Below are positions 25,799 to 35,353 of a stretch of DNA of 64,000 bases, piece after piece. A model generated the notes under the pieces. It was not told the origin of the DNA. It made no database searches and worked only from the letters and a program-made list of their open reading frames with translations. The DNA lies in the IMG/VR virus record IMGVR_UViG_3300027996_002186, positions 310,001 through 374,000 of that record; one strand, 5' to 3'. Position 1 is the first letter of the stretch. Each line of letters starts with the position of its first letter. Position numbers and translations under genes: made by a program. The DNA is from a virus.

Positions 25799-26410
25799 AT
25801 GAACAACAACAAAAACATATCACCATTCACAGACTTCGTTTCTTTAGTCAAAAGAGCTAGAATCTTTGCTACTGAAGCTCATAAAGGAGTTTACCGTAAA
25901 GGTAAAGATGAGAATGGAGAAAAGTTAGAGTATATCACTCATCCTATTGCTGTTGGGAAAATTATACACACTCATAAGAAATCTCATAGGATTGCTGTCT
26001 TAGTAGCAGTAGCCATGTTGCATGATACGGTAGAAGACTGTGAGTGGGTTACTATCGAAGTTATCCGACAAGAGTTTGGTGACTTAATCGCTTCTTTAGT
26101 TGAAGAATTAACTTCTGACCCTAAAGGTCTTGAGCAATTTGGTAAAGAGCAATACTTAATTAACAAAATGACTTTTATGTCAACTTGGGGATTATGTATC
26201 AAATTAGCTGACAGAATTCATAACTTATCTGATGTTCAATCTAAGATTGATAGTGGTAAGAACTCTGATATCAAATGGGCTATCAAATACTCTACACAAA
26301 CTAAAAACATCGTAGCGGCTTTAGAGTCTAAAAGAACGTTAACAAATACTCACAAGGTTTTAGTTGAAGTTATTAAAGAGAAAATCGCACCGGCTTTAGA
26401 ACTAGTCTAA
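25799..26410 (+). CDS. Small alarmone hydrolase (SpoT/MESH1 HD domain)
   Basis: 203 residues. ATEAHKGVYRKGKDENGEK with ITHPIAVGKI matches the H-x(4)-R...HP-x-x-VA start of RelA/SpoT hydrolase domains, MLHDTVEDCEW has the metal-binding HD and ED, and IKLADRIHNLSDVQ the distal D and N. No synthetase, TGS or ACT domain. It would hydrolyse (p)ppGpp or related products, including the pyrophosphate placed on tRNA by toxSAS toxins. Codon use looks less AT-skewed than neighbours. Probably leaderless and early. Confidence 0.85.
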   Translation: MNNNKNISPFTDFVSLVKRARIFATEAHKGVYRKGKDENGEKLEYITHPIAVGKIIHTHKKSHRIAVLVAVAMLHDTVEDCEWVTIEVIRQEFGDLIASLVEELTSDPKGLEQFGKEQYLINKMTFMSTWGLCIKLADRIHNLSDVQSKIDSGKNSDIKWAIKYSTQTKNIVAALESKRTLTNTHKVLVEVIKEKIAPALELV

Positions 26411-26415
26411 TCAAC

Positions 26416-27015
26416 TTAAATCTTTTGTACAATAGTTGGTAATGTACCAAGTTCAAGAAGTTTACTTTTATTAAGTAAGAACTCAATATCATAAAAGTTA
26501 TAGTTAAAGGTCATTGTAAACTCTTTAGCACTAACTTTTTGTTGTGAGTAATTGAAATCATTATCTGATAAAGACTTTAATACAATCTCATAGAATTTTA
26601 TAACATAAATAGCATCTCTGTGTATATCAAGAGCTGTTATAGTAAATGGGTTTAACCAAGAATTCTCAGTATCTAAATAATGCTTGCTAATAATATCAAA
26701 CATTAACCAATAATTCAAATCAGAATCAACTGATCTAAAAGTTACTTGTAATTCACTTGTAGTTATTATATCTTGTATATTTTTAGCAGGTTTGAAACTT
26801 CTTTCCTTACCTCTCATAGTAATTTGTTTTGGCATATCAAAAGATATACCAGGAAAGTTAACACTCTTCATAGTAGAATTAATATAATCAATAACATTAT
26901 CATACTGTATCCAATTCTTTTCTAGAATTGGTTGGTAAGTTTCAATTATCTCAGCAGGCAAAACATCACCTGGTAGATTGAATATAAACTGACTGGACTG
27001 ACTACTTAATCTCAT
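26416..27015 (-). CDS. Putative tail-tube or baseplate-tube protein
   Basis: 199 residues. The arrangement NFPGISFDMPKQITMRGKER, ELQVTFRSVDSDLNYWLMFD and FTMTFNYNFYDIEFLL fits the beta-rich pattern of T4 gp19/gp54-like tube proteins, where a long strand pair packs around a loop. It is encoded directly after (same strand) the 644-residue virion-type protein; the two are one base apart. Could equally be another baseplate component. Confidence 0.45.
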   Translation of the reverse strand: MRLSSQSSQFIFNLPGDVLPAEIIETYQPILEKNWIQYDNVIDYINSTMKSVNFPGISFDMPKQITMRGKERSFKPAKNIQDIITTSELQVTFRSVDSDLNYWLMFDIISKHYLDTENSWLNPFTITALDIHRDAIYVIKFYEIVLKSLSDNDFNYSQQKVSAKEFTMTFNYNFYDIEFLLNKSKLLELGTLPTIVQKI

Positions 27016-28950
27016 TTAATTTGTTTCATCTGTTTTATTTTCACCAGTTGGTTCCTGAGACACACCTGTTGGAATTGGAGCCGGAGGGACAGGAACTCCT
27101 TGTTTTTTAGTAACGGTCGCTGTTTCTTGTGCTAAACTTGTATCTGGTATAATAGAAGGGTTTGAATTTTGTTTATCCGATGCATCATTAAGATCATTAA
27201 CATTACCCTTATCATCATAAATCTTAAATAATCCGGTGTAAATAACAGATGTTGTTGATTTATTCGAGCCGATTATATAAAACACATTAATTCCTGATGT
27301 GTATATTCTTTTTATCTCAGCAAATTTATTTTGAGTAATTTTGAATGATACTTGACCAATATCTAGGTTAATATCACCACTCTCTACAAATAAAGGAAAT
27401 GCTATTTGATTTTTATCATTTCTAATAGTTAATTTAATTTCATTAAATCCAGTTAAATTAAAATATTCTGGCTGTTCATTTGTACCAGTAGCTATTGAAA
27501 ATTTAACAATATTATCATATGGATAAAGTAATATTTGAATTTTACCTAACCCAAAGAAATTCGTACTATCAAAAGTTGCATTTTCGGATTTACCAATAAT
27601 ATTAAATCTATCTATAAGAACTGGGAAAGGAATATTAACAGTTTCAACAATTACATTACCATTTCCGTTTCGACCATTTCCGGCTCCACCACCATTCCCA
27701 CTTAATAATCCACCAGCAGTAGCAGGACCTGGTGTTTGTGGTGTGTTTATTTTATTATCAACTGTTATAACACCCATTGAATTAGCAACACCCACTAATG
27801 ATGGGTCAATAGCATTCTTTATGTTATATATTTTTGGTTTATACGCATTCTTTAGATTGATTTTCATCAATTTTAATGAATATTTGGAAACTTCATCTTG
27901 TAACATACCATAACTAGCTCTTCTTATTATATAAGATTCATCAACAGCATCAATCAACCTCATCTCAACATCAATGATAGCTGTTGTTGTTGAATATTTA
28001 ATTATAGGTCTATACTCTATTGTCTCATTAAAAGAATCTGTTATAGTAACTGTTATAGTTTTACCTCTTATATTTTGCTCATACATCGTGATATTATATT
28101 GTACATAATATCTATGACCTTGTGAAACGGAGTCGTCTAGAAACTTCTTAAACCCACCTAGTGTGTCATTATAAGTTCCATATATCTCAAAGAAATCACC
28201 ATTTTCAGAATTTTCGATAACTAATCCCATTTTTTCAAATTCAGGAGATTGAGTTATAGTAGTAGTTATTTTAGGATCAGTTAAATAGGTAGTGACTCCA
28301 TTTATAGTTTGTATATTATTAACAAAGTGAAAATCAATGAATATCGGACTGGTTAAACTTAAACCAGAACCATTTGTCAAATTAGCATTTATACTATTTA
28401 CTTTTGGTCTATTATCTTCCAATTGAGTAGAAATTTCACTAAGAGCTGGTATCTCAATTTTAATATTCTTACCCCATAACTTCTCTTGAAAAAGAAGTGG
28501 TGGTGATGTAAAATTCATTAGATATTGCTGACTAACATCAGTCATATCAAAATAAAAGTTAGATAAATCGTAAGTTTTTTGATTTAATGAATCATAAGAA
28601 TAAACTTTTATGTAAAATCCTAAATATTCACCGAATGTCCAGTTTATTGGTAAATGAAATTTAAGAATATCATGTCTTATGGGAGGCCCAGCAGAATAAT
28701 TTTTTGTTTGTAAAAAATTATAATAGTCAGGGTTGACCTTGCCATATCTACCAGATACAGCATCAATTCTAAATAGTTGGTTTCCTTGTGTATTTCCTGT
28801 ACCACTTGTTTCAGTGGCCATGTATGATTGTATCTTCTCCTTTGAGTTTATAAGTATATCATATGCTTCACCTATTAAGTTACCATCATTATATACATAC
28901 TCTAAAAGAATATTTTTATCAAGCTTTACGAACTTCGATATCTTAGACAT
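27016..28950 (-). CDS. Large putative virion structural protein
   Basis: 644 residues, beta-rich with many Asn/Thr and several similar strand-turn repeats. A Gly/Asn-rich linker (GGLLSGNGGGAGNGRNGN) near residue 415-435 separates two halves, and the C-terminus is Pro-rich (PVPPAPIPTG), suggesting flexible attachment. No enzymatic motif. Tail fibre, neck whisker or baseplate plate protein are all possible. A TTTATATATA motif lies 24 bases before the start. Confidence 0.5.
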   Translation of the reverse strand: MSKISKFVKLDKNILLEYVYNDGNLIGEAYDILINSKEKIQSYMATETSGTGNTQGNQLFRIDAVSGRYGKVNPDYYNFLQTKNYSAGPPIRHDILKFHLPINWTFGEYLGFYIKVYSYDSLNQKTYDLSNFYFDMTDVSQQYLMNFTSPPLLFQEKLWGKNIKIEIPALSEISTQLEDNRPKVNSINANLTNGSGLSLTSPIFIDFHFVNNIQTINGVTTYLTDPKITTTITQSPEFEKMGLVIENSENGDFFEIYGTYNDTLGGFKKFLDDSVSQGHRYYVQYNITMYEQNIRGKTITVTITDSFNETIEYRPIIKYSTTTAIIDVEMRLIDAVDESYIIRRASYGMLQDEVSKYSLKLMKINLKNAYKPKIYNIKNAIDPSLVGVANSMGVITVDNKINTPQTPGPATAGGLLSGNGGGAGNGRNGNGNVIVETVNIPFPVLIDRFNIIGKSENATFDSTNFFGLGKIQILLYPYDNIVKFSIATGTNEQPEYFNLTGFNEIKLTIRNDKNQIAFPLFVESGDINLDIGQVSFKITQNKFAEIKRIYTSGINVFYIIGSNKSTTSVIYTGLFKIYDDKGNVNDLNDASDKQNSNPSIIPDTSLAQETATVTKKQGVPVPPAPIPTGVSQEPTGENKTDETN

Positions 28951-28987
28951 TTAGTAATAAAAGATTTTGATTTATATATAAAAAACA

Positions 28988-29013
28988 AAAACCTTTCTAT
29001 TATGAAAGGTTTT
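28988..29013 (-). terminator. Intrinsic terminator with a stop codon in its loop
   Basis: AAAACCTTTC, loop TATTAT, GAAAGGTTTT. On the minus strand it is followed by TTTTGTTTTT. The stop codon of the 29000-29413 gene falls in the loop (29000-29002), so the terminator begins inside the coding end. It separates two minus-strand units. Confidence 0.75.
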
Positions 29014-29413
29014 CTTTTATTAGTCTTTGTTTAACCGATTCTGCTATTTCATCATCTGTTAAATTATAATGTTTTTGTTTTATTAGTCTATAAAGTTCTT
29101 GTTCTTCTAATGCTAGTTTTTCGATTTCTTTATTCAAAGGATCAACTAGATTTTCTAATCTTTGACCCTCAATATCAACGTCTTCTAAAATTTTAAGCAT
29201 TTTACTTAAAGCTTTTTCTCCTGAAAATCCAGATTTTTTAGTATTTCGAGATTCCTCCGCTTCCTTTTGGATATCACCAACTTTAACCATAGTCTCCTCT
29301 AACCTTTCAACAACACTCTCCGCAGCTTTTCTATAAAAGTCCATATTATTAGACATTTTTAAATATGTTCTTCTTATATGAATTGCGCTTTGTAAAAAAT
29401 TCTCATCTATCAT
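29000..29413 (-). CDS. Hypothetical coiled-coil protein
   Basis: 137 residues, almost entirely charged helix with heptad-like Leu/Ile/Val spacing (ESVVERLEETMVKVGDIQKE and onward). No domain recognised. Coupled to the preceding gene by an ATGA-type overlap at 29413. Probable scaffold-like or assembly helper of the virion genes; inference. Confidence 0.55.
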   Translation of the reverse strand: MIDENFLQSAIHIRRTYLKMSNNMDFYRKAAESVVERLEETMVKVGDIQKEAEESRNTKKSGFSGEKALSKMLKILEDVDIEGQRLENLVDPLNKEIEKLALEEQELYRLIKQKHYNLTDDEIAESVKQRLIKENLS

Positions 29414-30426
29414 TACATTTTTATTATTTTTCCAAGTTCTTCTATTCTTTTAGAACCTGCTTCTTTAACACTCTTAGCTTTCTCACCTATTAATGCCTTT
29501 TTAACCATATCTACTGTTTTTAATTCTGAAATAACTTTTGCTCTTTGTGAAGCATTTAGTTTTTTCAGGTTATTCATTTTATCATTAGAGGTGGTAGTTT
29601 TATCAACAATCTTTTCTTCTGTTTTAACATTTTCCGAAACAACAATTGGTTTAGGGGCTCCATAAACTAACAGTTTTATTTTTTCTGTAATAATATCTTT
29701 TATTATATTAGGATTTTGTAAAATCTTATCAGTAAATTCTTCTGCTAAAAAATCTATTAAACTAATTTCATATGAATCTTCCATCATTTCAATAAAATCC
29801 AATCTAGGAATTTTATCAGAAATTTCAACATTTATATCAAACTTAACATTTCTTTTAACTCCCTTAAACATTGTTATAATAGGGTCAACTGGTTTTTGAA
29901 CGTTAATTGGTTTTTGAACCTCTTCTCTACTTACCTCAACTCTTTGAATATTATCAACCTCCATTGTTGTTTTTGGTTGAAGTGGTGATTGTGGTAAATC
30001 TTCATCCTCTAATATTTTAGAGAAAGCTTCATTTTGTTTAGATACTGCATTTGTATCATCTACAACCGCACCATATTTCTTAGCCAATTCGGCTCTTTCA
30101 TCCTCTTCTGTTGTCATAATAACAGCACTTTCATTGGTTAATGGTTGTAATCCACCACCATCTACATTTATAGAAACTGTTCCTTCTTCATCTATCATGT
30201 TATTTACAGGAATGTTTTTTATTTTATCCGCTAGCGAATTATAAGAACCTTGGCTATTGAAAAATGAACCTGGGTCTATTTGTTCTGTGTATTTATTAGT
30301 ATCCATAAGTATATTAACATCTATTTTTTGTTTGTTTTCTAGAATAACAATATTCTCAAAAGAGTCGATTACTTTTACTTCTTCTCCTGTTAAATTATTT
30401 TTGAAAACTTTTTTTGCTAAACTCAT
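29413..30426 (-). CDS. Hypothetical, possibly virion-assembly protein
   Basis: 337 residues. N-terminal small beta segment (NNLTGEEVKVIDSFENIVIL), a long acidic low-complexity middle, a compact segment near residues 185-245 (RLDFIEMMEDSYEISLIDFL) and a basic Ala/Lys-rich C-terminus. Not recognised. Adjacent to virion-type genes and upstream of the coiled-coil protein. Confidence 0.5.
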   Translation of the reverse strand: MSLAKKVFKNNLTGEEVKVIDSFENIVILENKQKIDVNILMDTNKYTEQIDPGSFFNSQGSYNSLADKIKNIPVNNMIDEEGTVSINVDGGGLQPLTNESAVIMTTEEDERAELAKKYGAVVDDTNAVSKQNEAFSKILEDEDLPQSPLQPKTTMEVDNIQRVEVSREEVQKPINVQKPVDPIITMFKGVKRNVKFDINVEISDKIPRLDFIEMMEDSYEISLIDFLAEEFTDKILQNPNIIKDIITEKIKLLVYGAPKPIVVSENVKTEEKIVDKTTTSNDKMNNLKKLNASQRAKVISELKTVDMVKKALIGEKAKSVKEAGSKRIEELGKIIKM

Positions 30427-30485
30427 AATTTATTTATTATATTTTTATCCTTCCTTTTATATTAAAAAAGAAAAAATAGTTGTAT

Positions 30486-30522
30486 AAAAAAACCTCATAT
30501 TAAATATAATATGAGGTTTTTA
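30486..30522 (-). terminator. Intrinsic terminator of gene 32
   Basis: AAAAACCTCATATTA and TAATATGAGGTTTTT form a long stem ending in a T-run on the minus strand, 16 bases after the gp32 stop. The strong stem fits the need for high, self-contained expression. Confidence 0.85.
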
Positions 30523-30537
30523 TTAATCATTTGTTGA

Positions 30538-31491
30538 TTATAAATCAGCAAAGAAGTCATCTTCTGATTCTGTTGTAGAACTAACCTCAGATACCTTAGT
30601 TGCTTCATCCATAGAGAAATCATCAGATGATGCTTCACTAGTCTTGTTAAAAGACCCAGAAGACTTACCAGTTAAGAAATTAGAAATTTCTGTAATCTTA
30701 GCTTGTTGCTCATCTGTTAAAGGTTTAGGAGCGAAATCTTCAAGATTGTGATCTCTATCCATTAAAAACTCTTTAATTTTCCCTTGAACTTTAGCATCAA
30801 TCTTACCACCTTCGTTAAGAGGAGCATTTTTGAATTCACCCTTCTCTTTGAAGTAAATAGGTAATGATGTGTTTTCTGGTTTGAACATACTCATCTTGTA
30901 ATCAGGATAAGTTTCGTCACCAGTTTGGATTTCTTTTACTACAAGAACGAAATCTTTTCCAGCTGATAAATCAAATACATTACATTGTACTCCAGAGATT
31001 TCTCCGTTTCTCTCAGCCGAGATTTTATCTTTGATAGTTTTACCATACTGCCAAATCATTATCTTACCAACTAATTCTGGTTGTTGTTCATCTTCAAGAA
31101 CAAGAACATAAGAGTAATACTTCTTAGAATAGTTTAACATTCTTGATTTCTCCATTAAGATTGCGTTCTTTGAATTTTGCATCGTGTAATACAAATCTGT
31201 TAAAGGACACTTTTCTCCAAAATTCTTTGGTGAGTCAAACCAACCACCCAATTCTCTTGGATTTTGGATTTTCACATAGTGAGCGATTTTTTCAATCGCT
31301 GATTGACCTACTTTACCATCTTCTGTTAAGTTAGGAAGAAATCTTACTACGGATCTCCATCCTTTCTTTTTATCTTTCGCCTTTGAAAGATCAACACGGT
31401 AAATTCCGTCATTGTTTGTCTTTTTTACTTCATTCAAGAAGTCCATTTTGCTGTCTAACCCTCCGTTAAACAAATCATCTAAATCTGCCAT
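30538..31491 (-). CDS. 32: gp32-like single-stranded DNA-binding protein
   Basis: 317 residues with the T4 gp32 layout: short N-terminal LAST-like region, an OB-fold core with WRSVVRFLPN, SKKYYSYVLVLEDEQQPELVG and IMIWQYGKTIKDKI as in gp32 (RFLP, [31 protein letters not shown]), and an acidic Ser-rich tail ending EDDFFADL. The T4 zinc site (His64, Cys77, Cys87, Cys90) is not kept: only one Cys (GEKCPLTD) and a His remain. It coats replication and recombination intermediates. Own terminator downstream. Confidence 0.9.
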   Translation of the reverse strand: MADLDDLFNGGLDSKMDFLNEVKKTNNDGIYRVDLSKAKDKKKGWRSVVRFLPNLTEDGKVGQSAIEKIAHYVKIQNPRELGGWFDSPKNFGEKCPLTDLYYTMQNSKNAILMEKSRMLNYSKKYYSYVLVLEDEQQPELVGKIMIWQYGKTIKDKISAERNGEISGVQCNVFDLSAGKDFVLVVKEIQTGDETYPDYKMSMFKPENTSLPIYFKEKGEFKNAPLNEGGKIDAKVQGKIKEFLMDRDHNLEDFAPKPLTDEQQAKITEISNFLTGKSSGSFNKTSEASSDDFSMDEATKVSEVSSTTESEDDFFADL

Positions 31492-31605
31492 AATTGCTTT
31501 TTATTTTGTTATTATTCGAACCTTTTTTAGTCCGATAAATGTTATATCGATTAGTGTTGATAAAGTTTAGTAAAAAATTAGGTTATTTGAAATTATTTTC
31601 GTACC

Positions 31606-32763
31606 TTATGAAAATTTGCTAATTAGTACTGAATTCAAGGCTGAGTCTCGTTGTGTTCTTACTCCCTCGGCCAATATCGATTTTGATAACATCTCATATT
31701 CTATATCACTAACCTTACAAAGTTTTAATTCTGCGTGATATAATGTAATAATATCCCCGTTATCTTCATCCACGTAGTCTTCCATCCTCAAACCACCAAT
31801 TGGTCTAAACTCAGTAGTTTCATATATTCGTTCTAAACATTCATATAATGTTTCGAGACCTGTTTTTTCAAGTGTTATATTTATAAATTTAATTGGATAA
31901 GCTTTTATATTACCATTTAATATATTCTCATAAAATAAATCCCAAAAATTAGATGTTTTATCTTCTATGGAGTCATATTTACGAGAGAAAGTGGTTTGAT
32001 TTGTGGTGGGTTTCAAATCACTTAAAAAAAGGTATTCTACGCTACTATTTCTGAGTTTAAGTTTATTAGATTCCTCTACTGTCATAATATATTCTTTCCA
32101 ATATTCATCAGCCAATCCAGGTATTGGTTTATTTAACCAATCATCTTCAAAAGACATATCATATAACATCTGTGATCTTCTTTCTCTTGTTAAATCTGCT
32201 GATGGGAAGAAAGCATACCCACCTTGATCTACACCAAAGTTGTGGTGGTATAATTCATCAGTTATATCATAGAAAATTTCTTCAATATCGACATCCAATG
32301 GGAATTCATCTTTAGTTACAACCTTTGATTCATTTATACTCTCAGATACTTTATTTAACTTGAAATAAAGTTTTATGAAATTAGTCTCGTCTAAATTCAT
32401 CAAGTGTTTAGGTAATAAATCAATCCCCATTCCAAAATCCTTATATGTTTGTCTAATGTTATGTTTATCATCATAATTAAATGCTATAAGAGTATAATTT
32501 TTAGGATTCATATATTCTATTAATCTCATAAAAGCATCTTCATATTTCTTTACCTTAAATACTTTATTGATTTGATCCAAAAAAGTAAGCACAGGGTCAA
32601 ATTCTTCACCAATAGTTATTATAACATTACCATCTACTCTAGCATCAACCGAAACTGGTATACTATCATCTGATAATTCGGATAATATATCATTAACATC
32701 AGATATGGTATCATAATCCATATAGATTGATTCAAATAATTTATATTTCTTTAAGTATTTCAA
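31606..32763 (-). CDS. Capsid-targeted polyprotein A
   Basis: 385 residues. Leader MKYLKKYKLFES, predicted cut after Glu11. Residues ~15-138 form a domain shared with the neighbours at 32760 and 49433 (I..IL.ELSDD...V.V, then R-[LI]-[IE]-[DE]-Y). A second site, SESINESK at 140-147, precedes an unrelated ~240-residue C-terminal part with SVEYLFLSDLKPT and FRPIGGLRMEDY segments that I do not recognise. Last of three overlapping genes (each ATG overlaps the preceding stop) headed by 35353. Processing by a prohead protease into two polypeptides is inferred. Confidence 0.65.
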   Translation of the reverse strand: MKYLKKYKLFESIYMDYDTISDVNDILSELSDDSIPVSVDARVDGNVIITIGEEFDPVLTFLDQINKVFKVKKYEDAFMRLIEYMNPKNYTLIAFNYDDKHNIRQTYKDFGMGIDLLPKHLMNLDETNFIKLYFKLNKVSESINESKVVTKDEFPLDVDIEEIFYDITDELYHHNFGVDQGGYAFFPSADLTRERRSQMLYDMSFEDDWLNKPIPGLADEYWKEYIMTVEESNKLKLRNSSVEYLFLSDLKPTTNQTTFSRKYDSIEDKTSNFWDLFYENILNGNIKAYPIKFINITLEKTGLETLYECLERIYETTEFRPIGGLRMEDYVDEDNGDIITLYHAELKLCKVSDIEYEMLSKSILAEGVRTQRDSALNSVLISKFS

Positions 32764-34046
32764 AATTTTAATAATATTTTTAATGTATAATCTTCTATAT
32801 CCCTATCATCATCGAATTGTCTATCTCCTCTACTCTTCCCGAAAATAACCTCACCGTGGTCCATTGTTGGTAATATTGTTGGTAAAACTTCATCTAACCC
32901 AGATTCTAATTTCCTTAAATTCATCGGTACTGATTTATACGGGTACATACCAACAATACCCTGATCAGTATTACCTATATCAATATAAACACAAGGAACA
33001 TACATAGTTAATATGTTTGCTGGGCTATAATTACGCAATTTTTGTAAATCATATTTATTTTTAACTATGATATCACTATTTCTAACAACCTCATAGTTCA
33101 TAATATCAAAGTTAACACATTGGAATTTTTTATCAGTTACATATTCCTCAGCTTCATCTTGTCTGATATAAACATCATTTTTATACCCACCTATTTTAAA
33201 TGTCGGTAACATAATTGATCTAATTATATCTCTCATTATCATATAAAACCTACTATCATCTTCTGTATCATAAACAGGCATTGTTCCATTATATTTATTC
33301 TTAATTGGTTCATCTTTTTTATAATAATCACCATAAGTTATAGCAGTTGTGACCCATTTACCCTTTTCAGTTGGTATTTCATCCCATATATCATATAGTC
33401 TATCATTAACATAATCTATATCAACTTTCTTCATAGAATTCCAAGTTTTAGTCAAATAATCTTCGATTATACCATACCATTTATCACCAATAAAATGGTT
33501 TGTCCATTTTTTAATATCAGACTCACTTAATTTATTATTCTTCATATTCTGATAATATAAATCATTATAAAAATCAAAAATGCTATATCTTTCTTCGTTG
33601 GATTCATTTAAACTCTCATCCATTGAATTTAATAAATCACCATAATCATCCTCTGAATAAATAAGTAATGATATACCTGGATAACTAAACTCTTCACCAC
33701 CATAAACATCGATGAATCTATCTAATGACATCCAATCTTGTTCCTTTGTAACTTCTACATCAACACCATATCCTTCATCAGCTCTCCAAACATAATCTTC
33801 TATTCTTTTAACAGCATCCTTTATATCATCCCATCTCCAAATCTCATCATTCTTTCTATAAATACCAACACATACCGATCTTATTGAGTCTGAAAACATA
33901 GGTGGTGTGTAATTAGTCTCATCTATAACTACACCAAATCCATCATCAGATAATTCTAATACAATATCCTCTAATTCTCTTTTTAGATTGGAGAATCTAG
34001 TAGAGTCTTCTGATTCAAATAGTTTATATTTCTTTAAGTATTTCAC
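32760..34046 (-). CDS. Capsid-targeted polyprotein B
   Basis: 428 residues. The first 12 residues, MKYLKKYKLFES, are identical to those of polyprotein A. The shared domain follows (ELEDIVLELSDDGFGVVIDE, RIEDYVWRAD), then ESLNESN at 144-150 as the internal site, and a ~275-residue C-terminal part with no known motif (KGKWVTTAITYGDYYKK, SRFYMIMRDI). The stop overlaps the start of polyprotein A. Same leader with different cargo is the pattern here. Confidence 0.65.
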   Translation of the reverse strand: MKYLKKYKLFESEDSTRFSNLKRELEDIVLELSDDGFGVVIDETNYTPPMFSDSIRSVCVGIYRKNDEIWRWDDIKDAVKRIEDYVWRADEGYGVDVEVTKEQDWMSLDRFIDVYGGEEFSYPGISLLIYSEDDYGDLLNSMDESLNESNEERYSIFDFYNDLYYQNMKNNKLSESDIKKWTNHFIGDKWYGIIEDYLTKTWNSMKKVDIDYVNDRLYDIWDEIPTEKGKWVTTAITYGDYYKKDEPIKNKYNGTMPVYDTEDDSRFYMIMRDIIRSIMLPTFKIGGYKNDVYIRQDEAEEYVTDKKFQCVNFDIMNYEVVRNSDIIVKNKYDLQKLRNYSPANILTMYVPCVYIDIGNTDQGIVGMYPYKSVPMNLRKLESGLDEVLPTILPTMDHGEVIFGKSRGDRQFDDDRDIEDYTLKILLKF

Positions 34047-35353
34047 TTTCTAATTACTTTAATTCTTTCTGTTTGATACTTCATTATATCAACATCTTGA
34101 TGCTCTGTTAATAAATCAACAATACCTTGATACATTTGTATTGTTATTTTACAATCTGTAATAGCATCGTGATAACCACTCATATTAATACCAAGTACTG
34201 GTCCTATTTTAGACATAGATGATGATATTAATCCATTATCTCTTGGTGAAGTACCAATAAAATCTATTTTCTCTTGAAAAGATGGGTCAGTCTCAGCTAA
34301 CTTCTGTAACAATGGTAAAAAGTATAATTGTATCAACATCTTAGTATCAAATACTTCATTCACAATCTTATTACCATATCTACCACTCAACATAGCCATA
34401 TCAAATGCCGCGTTTTGTGCAATTAATAAACAAGGTTCGTATTCACCTATGAATTTAAAGAAATCATTAACAACAGTTTCTTCGTCTTTGTACTTATATC
34501 CGCCACTACCATAATGGTTGAATCCTAAAACCCATTTAGTTCTATCTTCTGGTTCGTTATATTTAGACTTAGTATCATTTGTTAGTTTTATTTTCTCATC
34601 AAATTGTCCTAACTCCTTGAATTCGTTATTATCAAAATCACATTCAGTTACTAAACAAGATACTTGTGTTAATTGTTCTTTCTTTGGACCATTTAATCCT
34701 GTTGTTTCCACATCAACAAAAATCCAAGGCATATCAGTTTTAGAATCTAACCAAGAAAGTATTTCGGGTATTGATTTATACCACATCTTATTTTCATTTA
34801 TTGATTCTGAAACGTTATTAACTTCAAATTTGAATTCCTTACCATCAGCATGTGAATAAGTAACTTTATCAATGTTCTTAACATTATATTTATAATCGGG
34901 TTTTAGATATTTCTTACCCATACCTTTTTTAACATAAGCAATTGTTATATGTGGTTTATATTCTGGGTATTCATTTGAATTTGGTAATTCGGATAATTCA
35001 TCAAAAAGATTTTGTAATGATCCCTGTGGGTTAATATTGAATTTAACAACATCAAATTTATCATTCTCAAATATATCAACACCATCAACTTCTATATTTA
35101 TATCACCTTCAAAGGTATCGAATATAGACTTAACTTCCTCATTTGATACTTCCTTATGTAAACCATATAAAAGTGTAAGGTGTGGTCTCTTTTGTACACC
35201 ATACGTTGAATCACCGTCACTTTCATAGATGTCTTCTGGGTCTATCCAAGATGTTATTTCTTCCCAATTATTAACTGGTACGTCAACCATAACACAACCA
35301 TATTCATAGCCGTTTATTGATTCTTTAATAAATTCTTTATATTTCTTTAACAT
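34043..35353 (-). CDS. Capsid-targeted 2H phosphoesterase-DEDDh exonuclease polyprotein
   Basis: 436 residues. Leader MLKKYKEFIKES (cut predicted after Glu11). Residues ~15-180 are a 2H phosphoesterase: RPHLTLLYGL (H58, T60) and KPHITIAYV (H135, T137), the two HxT motifs of LigT/CPDase and of the anti-CBASS enzyme Acb1. SESINENK (183-189) marks an interdomain site. Residues ~205-430 are a DnaQ-type exonuclease: FVDVETTGL (D214, E216), NAAFD (D318), HDAITD (H395, D400), all catalytic residues present. Substrates could be cyclic oligonucleotide signals and RNA or DNA ends. First gene of its operon, with AAAATATATA 6 bases upstream. Confidence 0.8.
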   Translation of the reverse strand: MLKKYKEFIKESINGYEYGCVMVDVPVNNWEEITSWIDPEDIYESDGDSTYGVQKRPHLTLLYGLHKEVSNEEVKSIFDTFEGDINIEVDGVDIFENDKFDVVKFNINPQGSLQNLFDELSELPNSNEYPEYKPHITIAYVKKGMGKKYLKPDYKYNVKNIDKVTYSHADGKEFKFEVNNVSESINENKMWYKSIPEILSWLDSKTDMPWIFVDVETTGLNGPKKEQLTQVSCLVTECDFDNNEFKELGQFDEKIKLTNDTKSKYNEPEDRTKWVLGFNHYGSGGYKYKDEETVVNDFFKFIGEYEPCLLIAQNAAFDMAMLSGRYGNKIVNEVFDTKMLIQLYFLPLLQKLAETDPSFQEKIDFIGTSPRDNGLISSSMSKIGPVLGINMSGYHDAITDCKITIQMYQGIVDLLTEHQDVDIMKYQTERIKVIRK

